Notes: generated by a model not told the origin, from the letters alone. A stretch of 64,000 nucleotides of DNA from Spongilla lacustris (GCA_949361645.1 OX442420.1:1124981-1188980); one strand, 5' to 3'; counted from the first letter of the stretch, positions 1-10,469 are shown. Program-made: numbers and translations.

Positions 1-5
1 AAGAT

Positions 6-2249
6 ATGATCACAAAAGACAAACAGATAGAAAAACTTATGTATGAGAATAGATTATTAAAACAAACTGCCAGTCAACGTGAAATATGTAAGTTAAGGAA
101 GTCCATGACTGTAATGAGGTCAACTCTAGTAAAATACAAGTCAAAGTATGTGTGTACTTTGCAAAATATGAAGAAAGAAAATTCTACATTAAGAAAGCAA
201 ATTGATAATCTAAAATCTGAAAATGACTTCTTAAGTGCACTGTTAGAACAAGAAAATTCGAATTGTATTAGTACTAAAGTTGGTAATAAAAGATATAGTA
301 CTCAATGTCGCAAAGCAATATATGCTTGCCTTGAATATCAAGTACCAGTAAATAGTGTGTGCCCAGTAATCACAGCTATATTAAATGAGCTAGCAAATTT
401 TACCATTGATTTCCTTCCAGAGCCTTCCACAATATGTAATTGGGTATATGAACTTGGTATAATTAGTGACTTGCAAGTAGGAGAAGTGATGTACAGACAA
501 AAGGATATTACACTGTCATGGGATTCAACATCAGTAAATGGGCATCATATTAATGAAGTACATATTAGTGTTGCAGCAGTTCCATTATCTTTTTATGTTT
601 TGCAATTAAATACTCTTCCAGGAGGCACAACAGATGACTATGTGGCCCATATTTGTGATTGTATTGACCACATTGCTAGAATATTTTCTATGTACCATAA
701 CCTGGACTATTTGCATTGTAAGTCAACTATTACTAGCAACCTTAAGAATACTCTGAGTGATAGAGTAGCAGTAAATCACTGCGTTGTGCAGCGCTTGCAG
801 TCTTCATTTGACACTGAACTGCTAGAATTGAAATGCAATGTACATCCTTTAGATGGTATTGCCAAAAGATGCACCAGCATGTTGAAGGCATATGACAAGG
901 AACATAATATTAAAAGTGATACATTTGGTAGAGACTGCTGTGCTGTAAACTTTATTTGTGCAGTTAATAAAATGCGATACAAGCAAGGTGAGGGTGATCC
1001 TGCTGGCTTTAAACAATTTCTGAGGCAGGAAGGCATTCGACGTGGCATTTTTGCCAGATATGTGGGGAATCGGTTTCACATTGTATTTCATTCAGCAGGT
1101 GTGCTTTACCATTTAAGAAAGAAGCTTTTTTTGTATTTGGATACATTTTGTCATAATACAACCAGTTTACGATCAGCCCTACAGAAAGATATCAAAAATG
1201 ATCATCTTTTCTTACAATTGCAAGCATTAGGTCTTGTAGGTAAATTAGTGACTGGCCCTTGGATGAAACATCTGTATGGCAATCAACAGTTGTCCAATCT
1301 TGACAGCATTCCACGTGTTCAGTTATGTTTGAAAAATCTTTGCACATTCAAGGATTCTCCTATGCAAATATTGGAGTCAAATAGTGATGTATTTGGTATG
1401 CTTATTGATGAATCATCAGATGAGGTGCTAAGTAGCCTGAGAAGTACTGCACTCAGTGCACCAGATAAAGAATGCATTGGCGGTATTTTGTTGCAGCTGA
1501 TAACTAGCACAATAGAAGTTATTACAAAACAAATGGAAGAATATATTGATGGTGGACTTGCTAGCTTACCACCATCAAATGCACTTCAAACATTGTCTGC
1601 ACCTGTGCACAACATGTTTGCAGAGAAGACACTTGGATTGGCTGACCATCATCTTAGAAGATCCCAAATGCTAAAATTGGATTTGTGGATGGAAAGGTTA
1701 AGACCAGAATTAACAGAACTTTAGCTTGGCTGTCTAATAAGACCAAGCAAGAACAAGATAAAATAGTACAATTCAGTATTCCACAGGCAAGCACAATGAG
1801 GACTGCTTGGCAGAAACATGAAGAAAACGTTGCAAAGCAGCAAGATAGAAGACATATAGAAAAAAAATCAGAAAAAAGATGCTACTTTTCGACACAGGCT
1901 AGAGAAAAAACTTCGTAATGTTTTAGAAGGCAAGACAGAATTGCTGTTTGAGTTCCAAGAGTTAAATAATGATCAAGCAAGCATAATTAAAAATATACTT
2001 CATGACCCATTATGTATAAGTGGGAATTACTTTGAACACATGTGGTTTGTAAATGAACAAAACGTGCTATATGAAGGCCATATAACCTCTGTCAAATGTT
2101 CATCAAAGTCCAAAATCACTAAAATTACAGCTACGTATTGGAAACCTGGAGAATCTGAAGAAGAAGGAGATGACGTTACAATGACACTTTTTGCATTCTT
2201 GGTAGATTTCATTATTGGAGATTTGTATATAGATGAATTAGGTTTTTAG
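6..2249 (+). pseudogene. Transposon-derived protein gene broken by two frameshifts
   Basis: A 572-codon frame (6-1724) encodes a lysine-rich, probably coiled-coil N-terminus (about residues 1-85) and then a globular region with motifs such as LSWDSTSVNGHH and CNVHPLDGIAKRC, which suggest an RNase H-like transposase fold. Near its 3' end it reads FAEKTLGLADHHLRR. Homologous-looking sequence then continues in another frame from about 1661 (PNAKIGFVDGKVKTRINRTL, a basic helical region). After the A-rich tract near 1862-1880 it returns to the first frame and ends at 2249 in an acidic tail (YWKPGESEEEGDD, then IGDLYIDELGF). One ancestral protein of roughly 740 residues is therefore split by frameshifts at about 1656-1672 and 1862-1880. 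The start may lie before the window, since the first ATG is at base 6. I know similar proteins only as multicopy invertebrate genes of presumed transposon origin. The exact family is not established. Confidence 0.6.
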
Positions 2250-3172
2250 ATGCATTCTATTCATTATGTGTGTCCCTTTTGTGTGTCAGATGACTGTGGT
2301 TCAATAATTTGCAGAACTACGTGAGCTACATGCAAGTTAAGCACAACCGGTCACAATTTTTTTTTACCGCTCCAATCATTCTGCGTACATCATCTACCGC
2401 GTAAAGATTGATGTTTGAGACGTTATAACTACCGATATTTACAATGCAGATTCGATCCAAATATGTCATTTTAGAACACAATTTTTCCTCTTTCTAATGA
2501 TATTAAATTTGTTAAGTAAATCCCAATTTGAAAAAAAATATTGAAGTACCTACCTTTGTTGTAATCGTGCGATTAATTGGCAATTAGATTTACTGACGCA
2601 AATGGTTATACGTTATTGTATAGAGCCGCGTGCAGACGTTTGAGGTATTCAATGTAGCAGCTAAGAAGCGTAGTAGATGTATTGCTTTTTGCCAGTTCTC
2701 CAACGGGATGCGGCAACCGTCGGCAAGTCGTTATATATGTTACGTATAAGTATACGCCACGCCATTCTACAGTGGGTTTTTTATAATATTGCACCAGAAG
2801 GTTCATTGCTTCAATGTCTAGTTGGTGTGTTTAGTTTGCCTGAACCATAGGAACATAAACTTCCAACATCTGCGCACTCTAAGTCCGTCACCAAGATTTT
2901 AAAAAGTCCAAGTATCTCTTTTGCATATTCTTAGACATGATCCAAGTCAAAGACCATCTTCCTGTGCTTTCTTCTTTTGGTCTGTAATACTCACAATGAT
3001 TGTAACAGCTGCTTTGACCCTTATCTGAAAGATCTAGGTCATGTTCAGTGAACATGTTTACCTCTTGATGAAAGTCTCCATTCCATCTATGGCGACAATA
3101 TACATGTACATTCCTCCCGAAGTATTATATAATATTATATAATCACTGGAGCATACAGACTGTAGGACTTTA
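2250..3172. other. No gene seen
   Basis: This is AT-rich sequence after the broken transposon gene. I find no coding pattern, RNA gene or clear repeat, only a short 'tattatataatattatataat' style AT tract near 3124-3142. Confidence 0.5.
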
Positions 3173-3246
3173 CCAGACCCACTTTTCACGTAGCGGTGAT
3201 GTAATCCATCCGCAGCTGTGGAAATTTGGGTCTGGGTACGAGACTA
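3173..3246 (+). repeat. Partial palindromic MITE with GGGTCTGGGTACGAGACTA end
   Basis: The sequence TAGCGGTGATGTAATCCATC followed by GGGTCTGGGTACGAGACTA matches one arm of the complete palindrome at 43371-43492. Only one arm is well preserved here. The same terminal word recurs at about 53566-53586. Confidence 0.6.
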
Positions 3247-3257
3247 GGTGAAAAACA

Positions 3258-3550
3258 GGCCTGGTAGACACTGCCAGGATCCTAGCGCGCATGCGCTAGT
3301 TTGTCCCAGAATACCTGGGGTAACCGTAATTTCCCTTTCTAAAACATTCCGTATACTCGTCTAATTTCGCGATGGCGTATTCTGTTGAGTTCTGAGAAGT
3401 AGTGGCTTATTCTTTATCGTGTCTTAACGAGCGAAATCAGACGAGCAGAATACGCCATCGCGAGTATACGGAATGGTTTCCAAAAGGAAATTACGGTTAC
3501 CCCACAAACTAGCGCATGCGCGCTAGGATCCTGGCAGTGTCTACCAGGCC
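3258..3550. mobile_element. Foldback miniature transposon, about 293 bp
   Basis: The left end GGCCTGGTAGACACTGCCAG is mirrored by CTGGCAGTGTCTACCAGGCC on the right. Pairing continues inward through AGCGCGCATGCGCT, GGTAACCGTAATTTCC and ATTCCGTATACTCG, leaving a loop of some tens of bases around 3395-3430. There is no coding capacity. The paired region carries a GCGCATGCGC word in each arm. Confidence 0.8.
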
Positions 3551-3681
3551 CACCCCCGTAACTTTAATAAAACAGGGCCTGGGGACGAGGCTAGGGGACC
3601 CTGCAATGGTTGGTGTATGGTTGGTGGTACACCAATCATCTGGTGCAACCATGAAACAGCATGCACGGCCTCCTCTACTCA

Positions 3682-3689
3682 CTTATAAG
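3682..3689. repeat. 8-bp target site duplication (cttataag), left
   Basis: CTTATAAG directly precedes the hAT end CAGTGTTGCC and is repeated at 4852-4859 directly after GGCAACACTG. Eight-bp duplications are the hallmark of hAT insertion. Confidence 0.9.
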
Positions 3690-4851
3690 CAGTGTTGCCG
3701 CGGTCAGCCGCGATCGATCCGGTCACGATCACTGCGAACCGTACCGGATCATCCCGGTCACTTTCGTGGACGATAGCTGACCGTTTACAATCCATCCGGT
3801 CAAAGTTGACGGTTACCGGGAAAATCTAGACGGTTACGGACGAACCAGATGCTTGAGCGTTTGATAAATAATACTTACATGTATATTAATAAACACATGA
3901 ATAATGATTTTATTCCTCGCCCTTGTGCCGATGCTACGCCCTTGGAGTCAGTCTGCTTAGCGGGCTCTTCACTGTAACACAAAAAACGCATGCATGGATG
4001 AGCCACGAATGCATGCATCAGATGCATGAAGCCTCCAACATACATGTTATGAACATCAATCAGATGTTTTTTCATCCTTGTATAGTATAGACCCATCACT
4101 GCGAGGAATCCAAACGGTTTCACCTCCTTTTTGGCATAAAGCACACAAAGCCCATTTGTCACAGTTAGCCGAGGAGAGAGCTTATAGTGCTTCCACAGCC
4201 ACACGTTCAAAAACTTAGGACCAGAAGGATGGAATGTACCCTTAACGTCAGCAGGTTTCAGTTCTGCACTAGTATAGGGCCGCACTGTTTCACTTTCTTA
4301 GCAGCAGGAGGCTCTCCCGCACCACTGACTGATATGTCATCTGATTCAGATCTGGATCCTGCAGATTGGTCCATCCGGAAGACTGTAAACTTGAGGACTT
4401 AAGCGCTTGCGCCAACGTATGTATGGCTAACGGCTCTGTAATAGATCCCTGCACACAAACGGCAATAGCAAGAAAAATCATGCATGTGCTTTTATATAGT
4501 GTTCACCAAACTGGCAATGCTAGGCATGCATGTGCTTGTCAGTAGCAACTGACACCTCACTGGCAGGGGCAGGCTTTTGCCTGCTCTTGCTGAGTTGTTC
4601 ACACCTCCATGCTGGTCCTGCATGACAGGCTCCGATCACGAGTACTGCAAAATGTATACGTCAATACATACATGGTAACCGTGTAAATTTTTTAAGGTTC
4701 CCGGTTATTTTGCTAAAAAAAACTGGCGGTTTAGTGATTCGCGACCAGTATTACGTCATGCATTTTTTCTGGCGGTCACGGACACGGTCAGGCCTACCGT
4801 ATCGGCTGATTGCCGGTTTTCACGGTTGACGGTCCAACCGCGGCAACACTG
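3690..4851 (-). mobile_element. Non-autonomous hAT element, copy 1 (1,162 bp)
   Basis: The termini are CAGTGTTGCCGCGG and CCGCGGCAACACTG, flanked by the 8-bp repeat CTTATAAG. By eye it is an almost perfect reverse complement of 10780-11941 and has the same length. The only difference I found is one base near 4604. The subterminal DNA is dense in short motifs such as CCGGT, GGTTACCG and GACGGT, a likely transposase-binding region. It carries only a broken BED zinc-finger segment and no hAT catalytic domain, so it must have been moved by a transposase encoded elsewhere. Confidence 0.92.
3875..4374 (-). pseudogene. Broken BED-type zinc-finger region of a hAT transposase, copy 1
   Basis: Reading leftward from an ATG at 4374, the N-terminal peptide MDQSAGSRSESDDISVSGAG runs to a stop. 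In the next frame VWLWKHYKLSP appears. A further frame gives the Cys pair CALC (about 4145-4134), and the first of these frames resumes with MKKHLIDVH (His codons about 4066-4049). C-x2-C followed by H-x4-H after an aromatic WKHY motif is the layout of BED fingers at the N-terminus of hAT/ZBED transposases. Several frameshifts or stops separate the parts, and the rest of the transposase is missing. The 136-codon frame at 3875-4285 is only one slice of this wreck and probably makes no functional protein. Confidence 0.6.
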
Positions 4852-4859
4852 CTTATAAG
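4852..4859. repeat. 8-bp target site duplication (cttataag), right
   Basis: This is the second copy of CTTATAAG, directly after the hAT terminus. Confidence 0.9.
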
Positions 4860-4981
4860 CTCCAAATGGATATCCTTTACAAGGAGGCTTGGAATCCAAG
4901 CCTCCTTGTAAAGGATATCCATTTGGACTGAGCTTATAAGTGAGTAGAGCAGGCCGTGCATGCTGTTTCATGGTTGCACCC

Positions 4982-5550
4982 AGGGCCGGCGTCAACGCTA
5001 GGCAGACTAGGCAAATGCCTAGGGCCGCCAAACTGCTGCTACTTAATTATTCATGATCATATGCTAATTAACACCCACCACCTCGCCACCGCCGGCCGTA
5101 TGTACGGTGCGCATTTTATTGACAGCTTCCACTGCAGTTGCTAATTACGTTGCACCAGCTGCAGAACGGAGTTTTTCAAAATTGAAGCTTATAAAGACTT
5201 TTCTGGCTTTCTGCCACATCAATTGCGTAAGATAGGCTTGAAGACTTAGCTATGATTTCGATTGAATTGAACATGAAATTGCAGCATCTTTTGATCGGGG
5301 CGGCTGGGGTATACCACTGCCAAGATTACAAGAAAGTCTGCAAGCAAGTAGTTCTTGTCGTTAGTATTGTATCTATTTTTAGCATGTTACTTACTACGCA
5401 ATACACAGGGGAAAAATGCGTCAATGAAGTTTTGATTTTATAAAGGATTTTTTTAAATCCTCCACGCGTTTTCTTCCCTGTGATAACTATGCTGTTTTTG
5501 TGACTTTAAAGTTGCAAAGCGGCTGAGGCTCCGGGACGTTGGCTACTCCT
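4982..5550 (+). mobile_element. Relic of a second, unrelated hAT element
   Basis: It begins with CAGGGCCGGCGTC and a GCAAATGCCTAGGGCCGCC stretch, a terminal style typical of other hAT families. The C-terminal dimerisation domain follows about 100 bp later, so most of the transposase gene has been lost by internal deletion. The right terminus was not found. CGGCTGAGGCTCCGGGACG near 5520-5540 may be what is left of it. Confidence 0.5.
5086..5340 (+). pseudogene. hAT transposase C-terminal dimerisation domain fragment
   Basis: Around 5149-5205 the frame reads AAERSFSKLKLIKTFL, the signature block of the hAT C-terminal dimerisation domain (hATC), which helps transposase subunits pair. It hits a stop soon after. 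The next expected block, RLEDLAMISIELNMKLQ, lies in another frame from 5234, so a frameshift separates the halves. The fragment lacks the N-terminal finger and the catalytic core and cannot be functional. It lies in the opposite orientation to the neighbouring hAT copy 1 and is far more decayed, so it records an older insertion. Confidence 0.75.
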
Positions 5551-7204
5551 CAATGATCTACGGCATGCACTCTGTGAAGTACACGTATACATGTGCACAA
5601 TCGACGGGCATGCAACTAATGAAGCTCTACTGAACTATAGTTTACTATATACCACGGCTGTTTCATTCCATTGAAAAGTTGGACATTAGGTCTCGTCCCC
5701 ATCCCCTGCTTGGAGACAGGCAACTGAACCCTAGTTACCGCTTGGCACTGGAATGTGGCTTATCCTTCTTTATCCGTACAATGTAAGCTCACTTTGAGTC
5801 GATATATCAGTCAGGCGTCCTTCGAGGACTAAAACAGTATAAGTTTCGTCTTTGTTGTATTTACATACGCGCGAAGAGAGGGCCGAGACTACATGCGCTT
5901 TATTTTGAGTTGTTCGTGTCAATAGGCTTTTTTGAGAAATCCGCCCGGCCAAATGTAAAAACTCTTTTAGAAACATGTACTCAAGAGACGGCTGTATTTG
6001 GTTCTGCTTAGGGTGTAACGGGGCTTATTTTCTGCGCGTCGTGCCAACGCTTTGAAAAGGGCAGATTTTTTTACGCAGCGAAGTGGTCCTCTCATATCGT
6101 ATATGTGCGAAACACACACAGGCCCTACTAGTATGCTTGGAAAACAAAAATCACACACTTGTCTTTGCATTTTCTATTTCGACTTAGCTTTTCTGGCCTC
6201 AAAGACTCCAGTTTGGAAACTAGCCCAACCTTGGGGCTACGCCTAATAATTAAGTGTCCTTGGGCAGTTGGCCATACTCATATGTCCTGTACGACTGATT
6301 GAAATGGTTGTGTGCTTCGTTCCCCCATCAGCCCAAAGCCTGCATGCATTCATGATTGCACATGTCCACCCATGGTGTTCGAGTAGGTGCATGTTTACTG
6401 TCCTTTTCATGCTAGGAGCCTGTTCTATGGCTTTACCATACACCTGTATACAATTTCTTTACCGCTGCTTCTTGTACTTTCACGCTCCGGAGGGATATCA
6501 AACAGTGTCATTGCGTATGTCTATTGCAAAGAATGTCAAATAAGAGCTCCATTGAAAAGGCAGCACGGGTATATTTTGTTTGAAGCTCTCGTTTTCCACC
6601 CTTATATAGTTCAATTATGACCAAATACTCTCTGACAGAACTTCTGGACATGACGTCCATTGCGTGTTTCCCATTGTCGTCGTATGTCAAATTTATACAG
6701 ATGGGTGTGGCAACGAGCATTATTCATTAGTTACATGGTCCCGAGTAACCGTGTCGTTCTCTCACCAGAAAATAAGCCCCAGCATGTACTAAACGCAAAG
6801 GTGAAGTACAACGATCGCTCCTTGAGTAGGAGAAGTTTCTGCCGGGCGGGTTTCAAGAAAAATCGGTTGCCGCCTGAGCACTTAATGATAACATTAAAAG
6901 GCGTGCCTTCAATAGTCACATGCGCGGCAATTATGGGCCAAAGAAGAGCGTACTTTAACTGTGCGTATCATTCTTTTTAAGTACGAAATTGGTTGTGGAA
7001 TAGCTCAAAACCATAATGGTTGTGTATATTGAATTGGTAGTGGCAAGCAGCGCCACTGAACGTAAACCACAAAATAATTAGCTTCTCTAGGATCCCAAAT
7101 ACCAAAATACCGTAATGTTCGAATGTGTTCTAATTAGCAACCTAATGTCCAGCTCGAAACAGCCGTGATACATTCCCTATACAATTCTCCGACCTTTATC
7201 TGTG
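5551..7204. other. No gene seen
   Basis: About 1.65 kb with only short, overlapping chance frames on both strands. There is a faint, diverged inverted resemblance between about 5880-6030 and 6760-6960 (shared GGGGCTTATTTTCT and CCGCCCGGC words). It may be a very old foldback element, but I cannot support boundaries. Confidence 0.4.
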
Positions 7205-7575
7205 GTCGCAAATGAAATTAAAAACCCGCATGCTCATCATCTATACAATCGCCAAAGACTATCCTGGCCTCATCTTCAAATTGAGGGGTAACAATCAGAC
7301 AGCTTTTCTTGGGCTCAGGAAAGTATCCATAAGCTGGGCCTTGCTCAGCCAACTGATCGAACCTCCTTAATGTTACCAATGCAAGCTGAGTCATCTGCAT
7401 ACCAGGTCTGCAAGCTGTGGCCTTCAGTGACTTTATACAAGTGGTAATAGTGCAACTGCAAAGATGAGCATGGATAGAGGATCACCTTGAGTAACACCTT
7501 GCTTACTGAATAGACATTCATCAGATCCTCTTAACACAAGCCTAGCAAATCCTCGATATGTGTTGAACAAAAATT
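7205..7575 (-). pseudogene. Reverse transcriptase fragment of a non-LTR retrotransposon
   Basis: Read leftward from about 7575, the translation gives FNTYRGFARLVLRG, then GVTQGDPLSMLIFAVALLP, the conserved QGDPLS block of reverse transcriptase. TWYADDSACIG follows at about 7389-7403 and holds the YADD catalytic box. After one frameshift the sequence is QGPAYGYFPEPKKSCLIV, the usual segment after the catalytic box in non-LTR enzymes. Only about 120 residues of the palm region remain, with at least one stop and two frame changes. Its wording (GPAYGYFPEPKKS) differs from the family at 21.4-34.3 kb, so it is probably a separate family. The 3' side abuts a MITE. Confidence 0.75.
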
Positions 7576-7580
7576 GCATG

Positions 7581-7923
7581 CATGACGTCACATGAAATAA
7601 TAATTTATTTGAGGTTAATTCAATTCATATTCAATGCTGTCCGCCAACTTGGTGCTCAAGTTACTATAGAACGGTATGGGCAATTTACAGTGTTTTTGTT
7701 TATGCCTGTTTTGGATCTCGTAATATTTTTATATTCTTACCATGGAATGACGTCAGTGCCCACTGTAAAAAAATAAATCCAAACCCATAATCACTTATTG
7801 TGAACGTACAGTAATAACATAAAGCTTTGTTTTGCCCATACCGTCCTATAGTACCTTGGGCACCAAGATGGCGGACAACAAATAATTTTAATTTCATTGC
7901 TCACGCGATGAAAAGGGTCTATT
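7581..7923 (-). mobile_element. AATAGACCC-type MITE, copy A
   Basis: This is an inverted, slightly diverged copy of 9217-9609. Its two arms pair around GTACTATAGGACGGTATGGGC-like segments next to 'cttggtgc(a/c)caagatggcgg'. The right end is GATGAAAAGGGTCTATT. The outer left terminus is lost beyond CATGACGTCACATGAAAT. Confidence 0.75.
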
Positions 7924-7996
7924 ATAACAACGTATAACTTATTCAACAGTAGACATTCTCAAACCGGATCAATCTATATCGATCCTTAGACTAGGC

Positions 7997-8105
7997 AATA
8001 GACCCTTCCCTTTAAGAAGTACTCCGGACGTGACATCACCAATTAACGTACTTCGTTGAGTAGTGATGTCACGTCCGGAGTACTTCTTAAAGGGAAGGGT
8101 CTATT
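7997..8105. mobile_element. Perfect-hairpin MITE, 109 bp
   Basis: The 43-bp arms are perfect reverse complements: AATAGACCCTTCCCTTTAAG... at 7997-8039 and the mirror image ending ...GGGAAGGGTCTATT at 8063-8105. The loop is about 23 bp. The outer AATAGACCCTT is shared with the larger MITE copies at 7581-7923 and 9217-9609, so one transposase may mobilise both. Confidence 0.85.
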
Positions 8106-8756
8106 CGATTTGGAAGTGGACAATTTTACATGAATCCACACATCTCAGTTCACCGTATGTAAGTGTTTCAACTCAAGTTCGCTGTACTGGCGCTGTTCCA
8201 GAACTTTTTGGTTTCTGTCCCAGAACTGTATACATTGTCTTTCCTGGCCTAAAACAGCTGGATCGCAAGCGTACCGCAAGTATAACTAGCGTCTCATATA
8301 ATAATAATAACAATAATAATAAAGCACGTGATATGCAAATTGGGTCTCTGCTGTCCATCAACAATCATCATTAGCTTAATGCGGTTAAGGTTTTCGTGAT
8401 TTGAGGTCTTTTCCTGTGCTGTGCTATCCAGTTCAGCAAAAACCTCTCCATCAAACCATTCTTTCGCAAAGGCTTCTCGATATTAATCCATCCCGATTCT
8501 GGATAGAAAACTAAGTACCTGAATGAACAGAAATTGACAAGGATCACGTTTGGACGACGACGGTAATGATTACCTGACTTTAGAATGAGAGTGCGAAGAA
8601 ACTGCTTCTTCTCTTCAGGAGAAAACTCCTGCATCCTACTTACTTGCCGAGGTAGCAGGCTTTACGAGTGATTCCACCAACGCGGCTATCTGTGACTGCA
8701 TCACCTTCAGGTCTTCCCTGTTTTGAACCAAATGAAATAATGCTACAATGCAATGC
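8106..8756. other. Mostly unassigned; short ATA-rich microsatellite
   Basis: It contains an imperfect (AAT/AAC)n run at about 8299-8322 and the minus-strand open frame noted separately. Confidence 0.5.
8371..8634 (-). CDS. Unidentified 87-codon open frame, possible exon relic
   Basis: The product begins MQEFSPEEKKQFLRTLILKSG and is rich in charged residues. Directly upstream on the same strand, at 8640-8720, another frame reads REDLKVMQSQIAALVESLVK, a helical heptad-like stretch, followed by an in-frame stop. A small frameshift could join the two into one coding relic of the kind found in retrotransposon Gag-like or other accessory proteins. I do not recognise the family. Chance is a real alternative, since nothing around it supports a gene structure. 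Confidence 0.2.
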   Translation of the reverse strand: MQEFSPEEKKQFLRTLILKSGNHYRRRPNVILVNFCSFRYLVFYPESGWINIEKPLRKNGLMERFLLNWIAQHRKRPQITKTLTALS

Positions 8757-8769
8757 AAACACACACACA

Positions 8770-8860
<91 letters not shown>

Positions 8861-8895
8861 GCACACACACACGCACGCACGCACGCACGCACACG

Positions 8896-8932
<37 letters not shown>
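8757..8932. repeat. (CA)n / (GCAC)n microsatellite
   Basis: About 176 bp of CA dinucleotides with a GCAC and CGCG interruption at 8872-8905. Alternating purine-pyrimidine runs of this kind can form Z-DNA. The Cys/Val and Thr/His reading frames here are artefacts. Confidence 0.97.
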
Positions 8933-8935
<3 letters not shown>

Positions 8936-9216
8936 TGTCCTAATTTTTTTTCGTTCTGTAATTTAATTTATTTACTAACAATACATTTGTAAGCCAAATG
9001 CAAATCTGACTATTTGTACATCTGGCACACAACTGCTTTTAACATACACCACGTCATGTCTGGTGATCAATAAATTCCAACTAGAGAGCAAGCATGCTGA
9101 CAACTTTTGGCTGCGTCAGTTTATTACGTCGTCACAAAATCCTGTAAATAGGATTATATGTGTCTAGGACCCAGGGGTCCCGTAGTACTAAAGTCGGCTG
9201 CAGCATCGAGGAAGTA

Positions 9217-9609
9217 TATAGACCCTTTTCATCGCGTGAGCAATGACATTCATTGCATGAAATTAAAATTATTTGTTGTCCGCCATCTTGGTGCACAAGT
9301 TACTATAGGACGGTATGGGCAAAACAAAGCTTTTGGTTATTACTGTACGTTCACAGTAAGTGATTATGGGTTTGGTTTTATTTTTTTACAGTGGGCACTG
9401 ACATCGTTCGATGGTAAGAATATAAAAGTATTACGAGACCCAAAACAGGCATAAACAATAAAAAAAAACTGTAAATTGCCCATACCGTTCAATAGTAACT
9501 TGTGCACCAAGATGGCGACAGCATTGAATATGAATTGAATTAACCTCAAATGAATTTCATTAAATTATTATTTCATGTGATTTTTGACGTCATATGAAAG
9601 GGGTCTATT
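9217..9609 (+). mobile_element. AATAGACCC-type MITE, copy B
   Basis: It runs from ATAGACCCTTTTCATCGCG to ATATGAAAGGGGTCTATT. The arms pair through TTGTGCACCAAGATGGCG and CCCATACCGTTCAATAGTAAC on the two sides. The 98-codon frame across it is a chance frame, and the same peptide-like string appears in copy A only because the DNA is shared. Confidence 0.8.
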
Positions 9610-9611
9610 GC

Positions 9612-10266
9612 GATGTGGCGGTCAAATCAAGCGGCAATATCGCGGTCCACGGACTAATAGAGAACTTTTTTATCTGCGATATTGAAGTAAAGTCTTTTCC
9701 TGATTTTACCACTATTTAGGGCTTCAATTTTCAAGTTAAAGAATGAAAAATTAATTAGATTCAATCTTTAGGACTTAAATAGGTGCCGCGTTGATTATTA
9801 TTTTCCGGTTTCTATGCGATAGGAAGCATCCAAAACAACTTTTCGCACATTTTTTTCTGTGTTCCATTCTTAAAATACATGTATACATGTTTCTAAAGTT
9901 CTTTTTCCCCTATTTACACGGATTGAGCCGACGAGCGGTTGCAAAAACAATTATAAATATATTAAGCTCACTCCATGTAGAAAGGGGAAACAATTTTAGA
10001 AACGGTACATATTAAGAAAGGGACATAGAAAAATCAGGGAGAAGTTGTTGTCTTATACATGTATCCCATAGAAACCGATTTCAGTGGGAAAAATCAACGC
10101 GGTACCAAATTAAGTCGTAAAAATTGAATTATCATTTTTAACTTGAAAAATTGAAGCCCTAAACAGTGGTAAAATCAGGGAGAAACATTACTTCAATATC
10201 GCAGATAAAAAAGCTCTCTATTAATCCGTGGACCGCGATATTGCCGCTTGATTTGACCGCGACATC
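9612..10266. mobile_element. Long foldback element, about 655 bp
   Basis: The outer arms are GATGTGGCGGTCAAATCAAG on the left and CTTGATTTGACCGCGACATC on the right. Pairing continues through ATATCGCGGTCCACGGA, TATCTGCGATATTGAAGTAA, ATCAACGCGG and GGTTTCTATG, with about 230 bp per arm. It directly abuts MITE copy B. No coding content. Confidence 0.8.
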
Positions 10267-10402
10267 CCAATATACATGTGTACATATATACTTTCTCGAT
10301 GCTGTCGCGGACTTTAGTATACAGCTACACCGCAAGTATTTGGTGACCCATTCGAAACCGGTTACTCCATCCAGGTATATGTATAGACCAATCAGTAAAT
10401 TA

Positions 10403-10469
10403 GTGCCCAGACCGCGATCTTTAATGCTACACCGCTACGGTGCAGCATTAAAGATCGCGGTCTGGGCAC
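10403..10469. repeat. Near-perfect hairpin, GTGCCCAGACCGCG arms
   Basis: GTGCCCAGACCGCGATCTTT is mirrored by AAAGATCGCGGTCTGGGCAC with a very short central loop (CACCG-CTA-CGGTG). A second small hairpin, GCACTTTTTGCGT-like, follows at 10469-10500. It is probably a tiny MITE. Confidence 0.75.

Larger units (their letters stand above)
3648..4981. mobile_element. Palindromic element interrupted by a hAT insertion
   Basis: The arms 3648-3689 (GGTGCAACCATGAAACAGCATG...) and 4936-4981 (...CATGCTGTTTCATGGTTGCACC) are inverted copies. Inside them, 4860-4935 is a second hairpin around CCTTTACAAGGAGGCTTGG / CCAAGCCTCCTTGTAAAGG. Removing the hAT element at 3690-4851 and one copy of its 8-bp duplication restores one continuous near-perfect palindrome of about 165 bp. 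This gives the insertion order: palindrome first, hAT second. Confidence 0.8.

Noticed and set aside
5770..7000. Overlapping 60-100-codon frames on both strands
   Set aside because: They are short, with no motifs, no splice context and no bias. Chance is sufficient.
8636..8992. Cys/Val and Thr/His frames over the CA repeat (likewise 42459-42817 and 63272-63635)
   Set aside because: Microsatellite artefacts.
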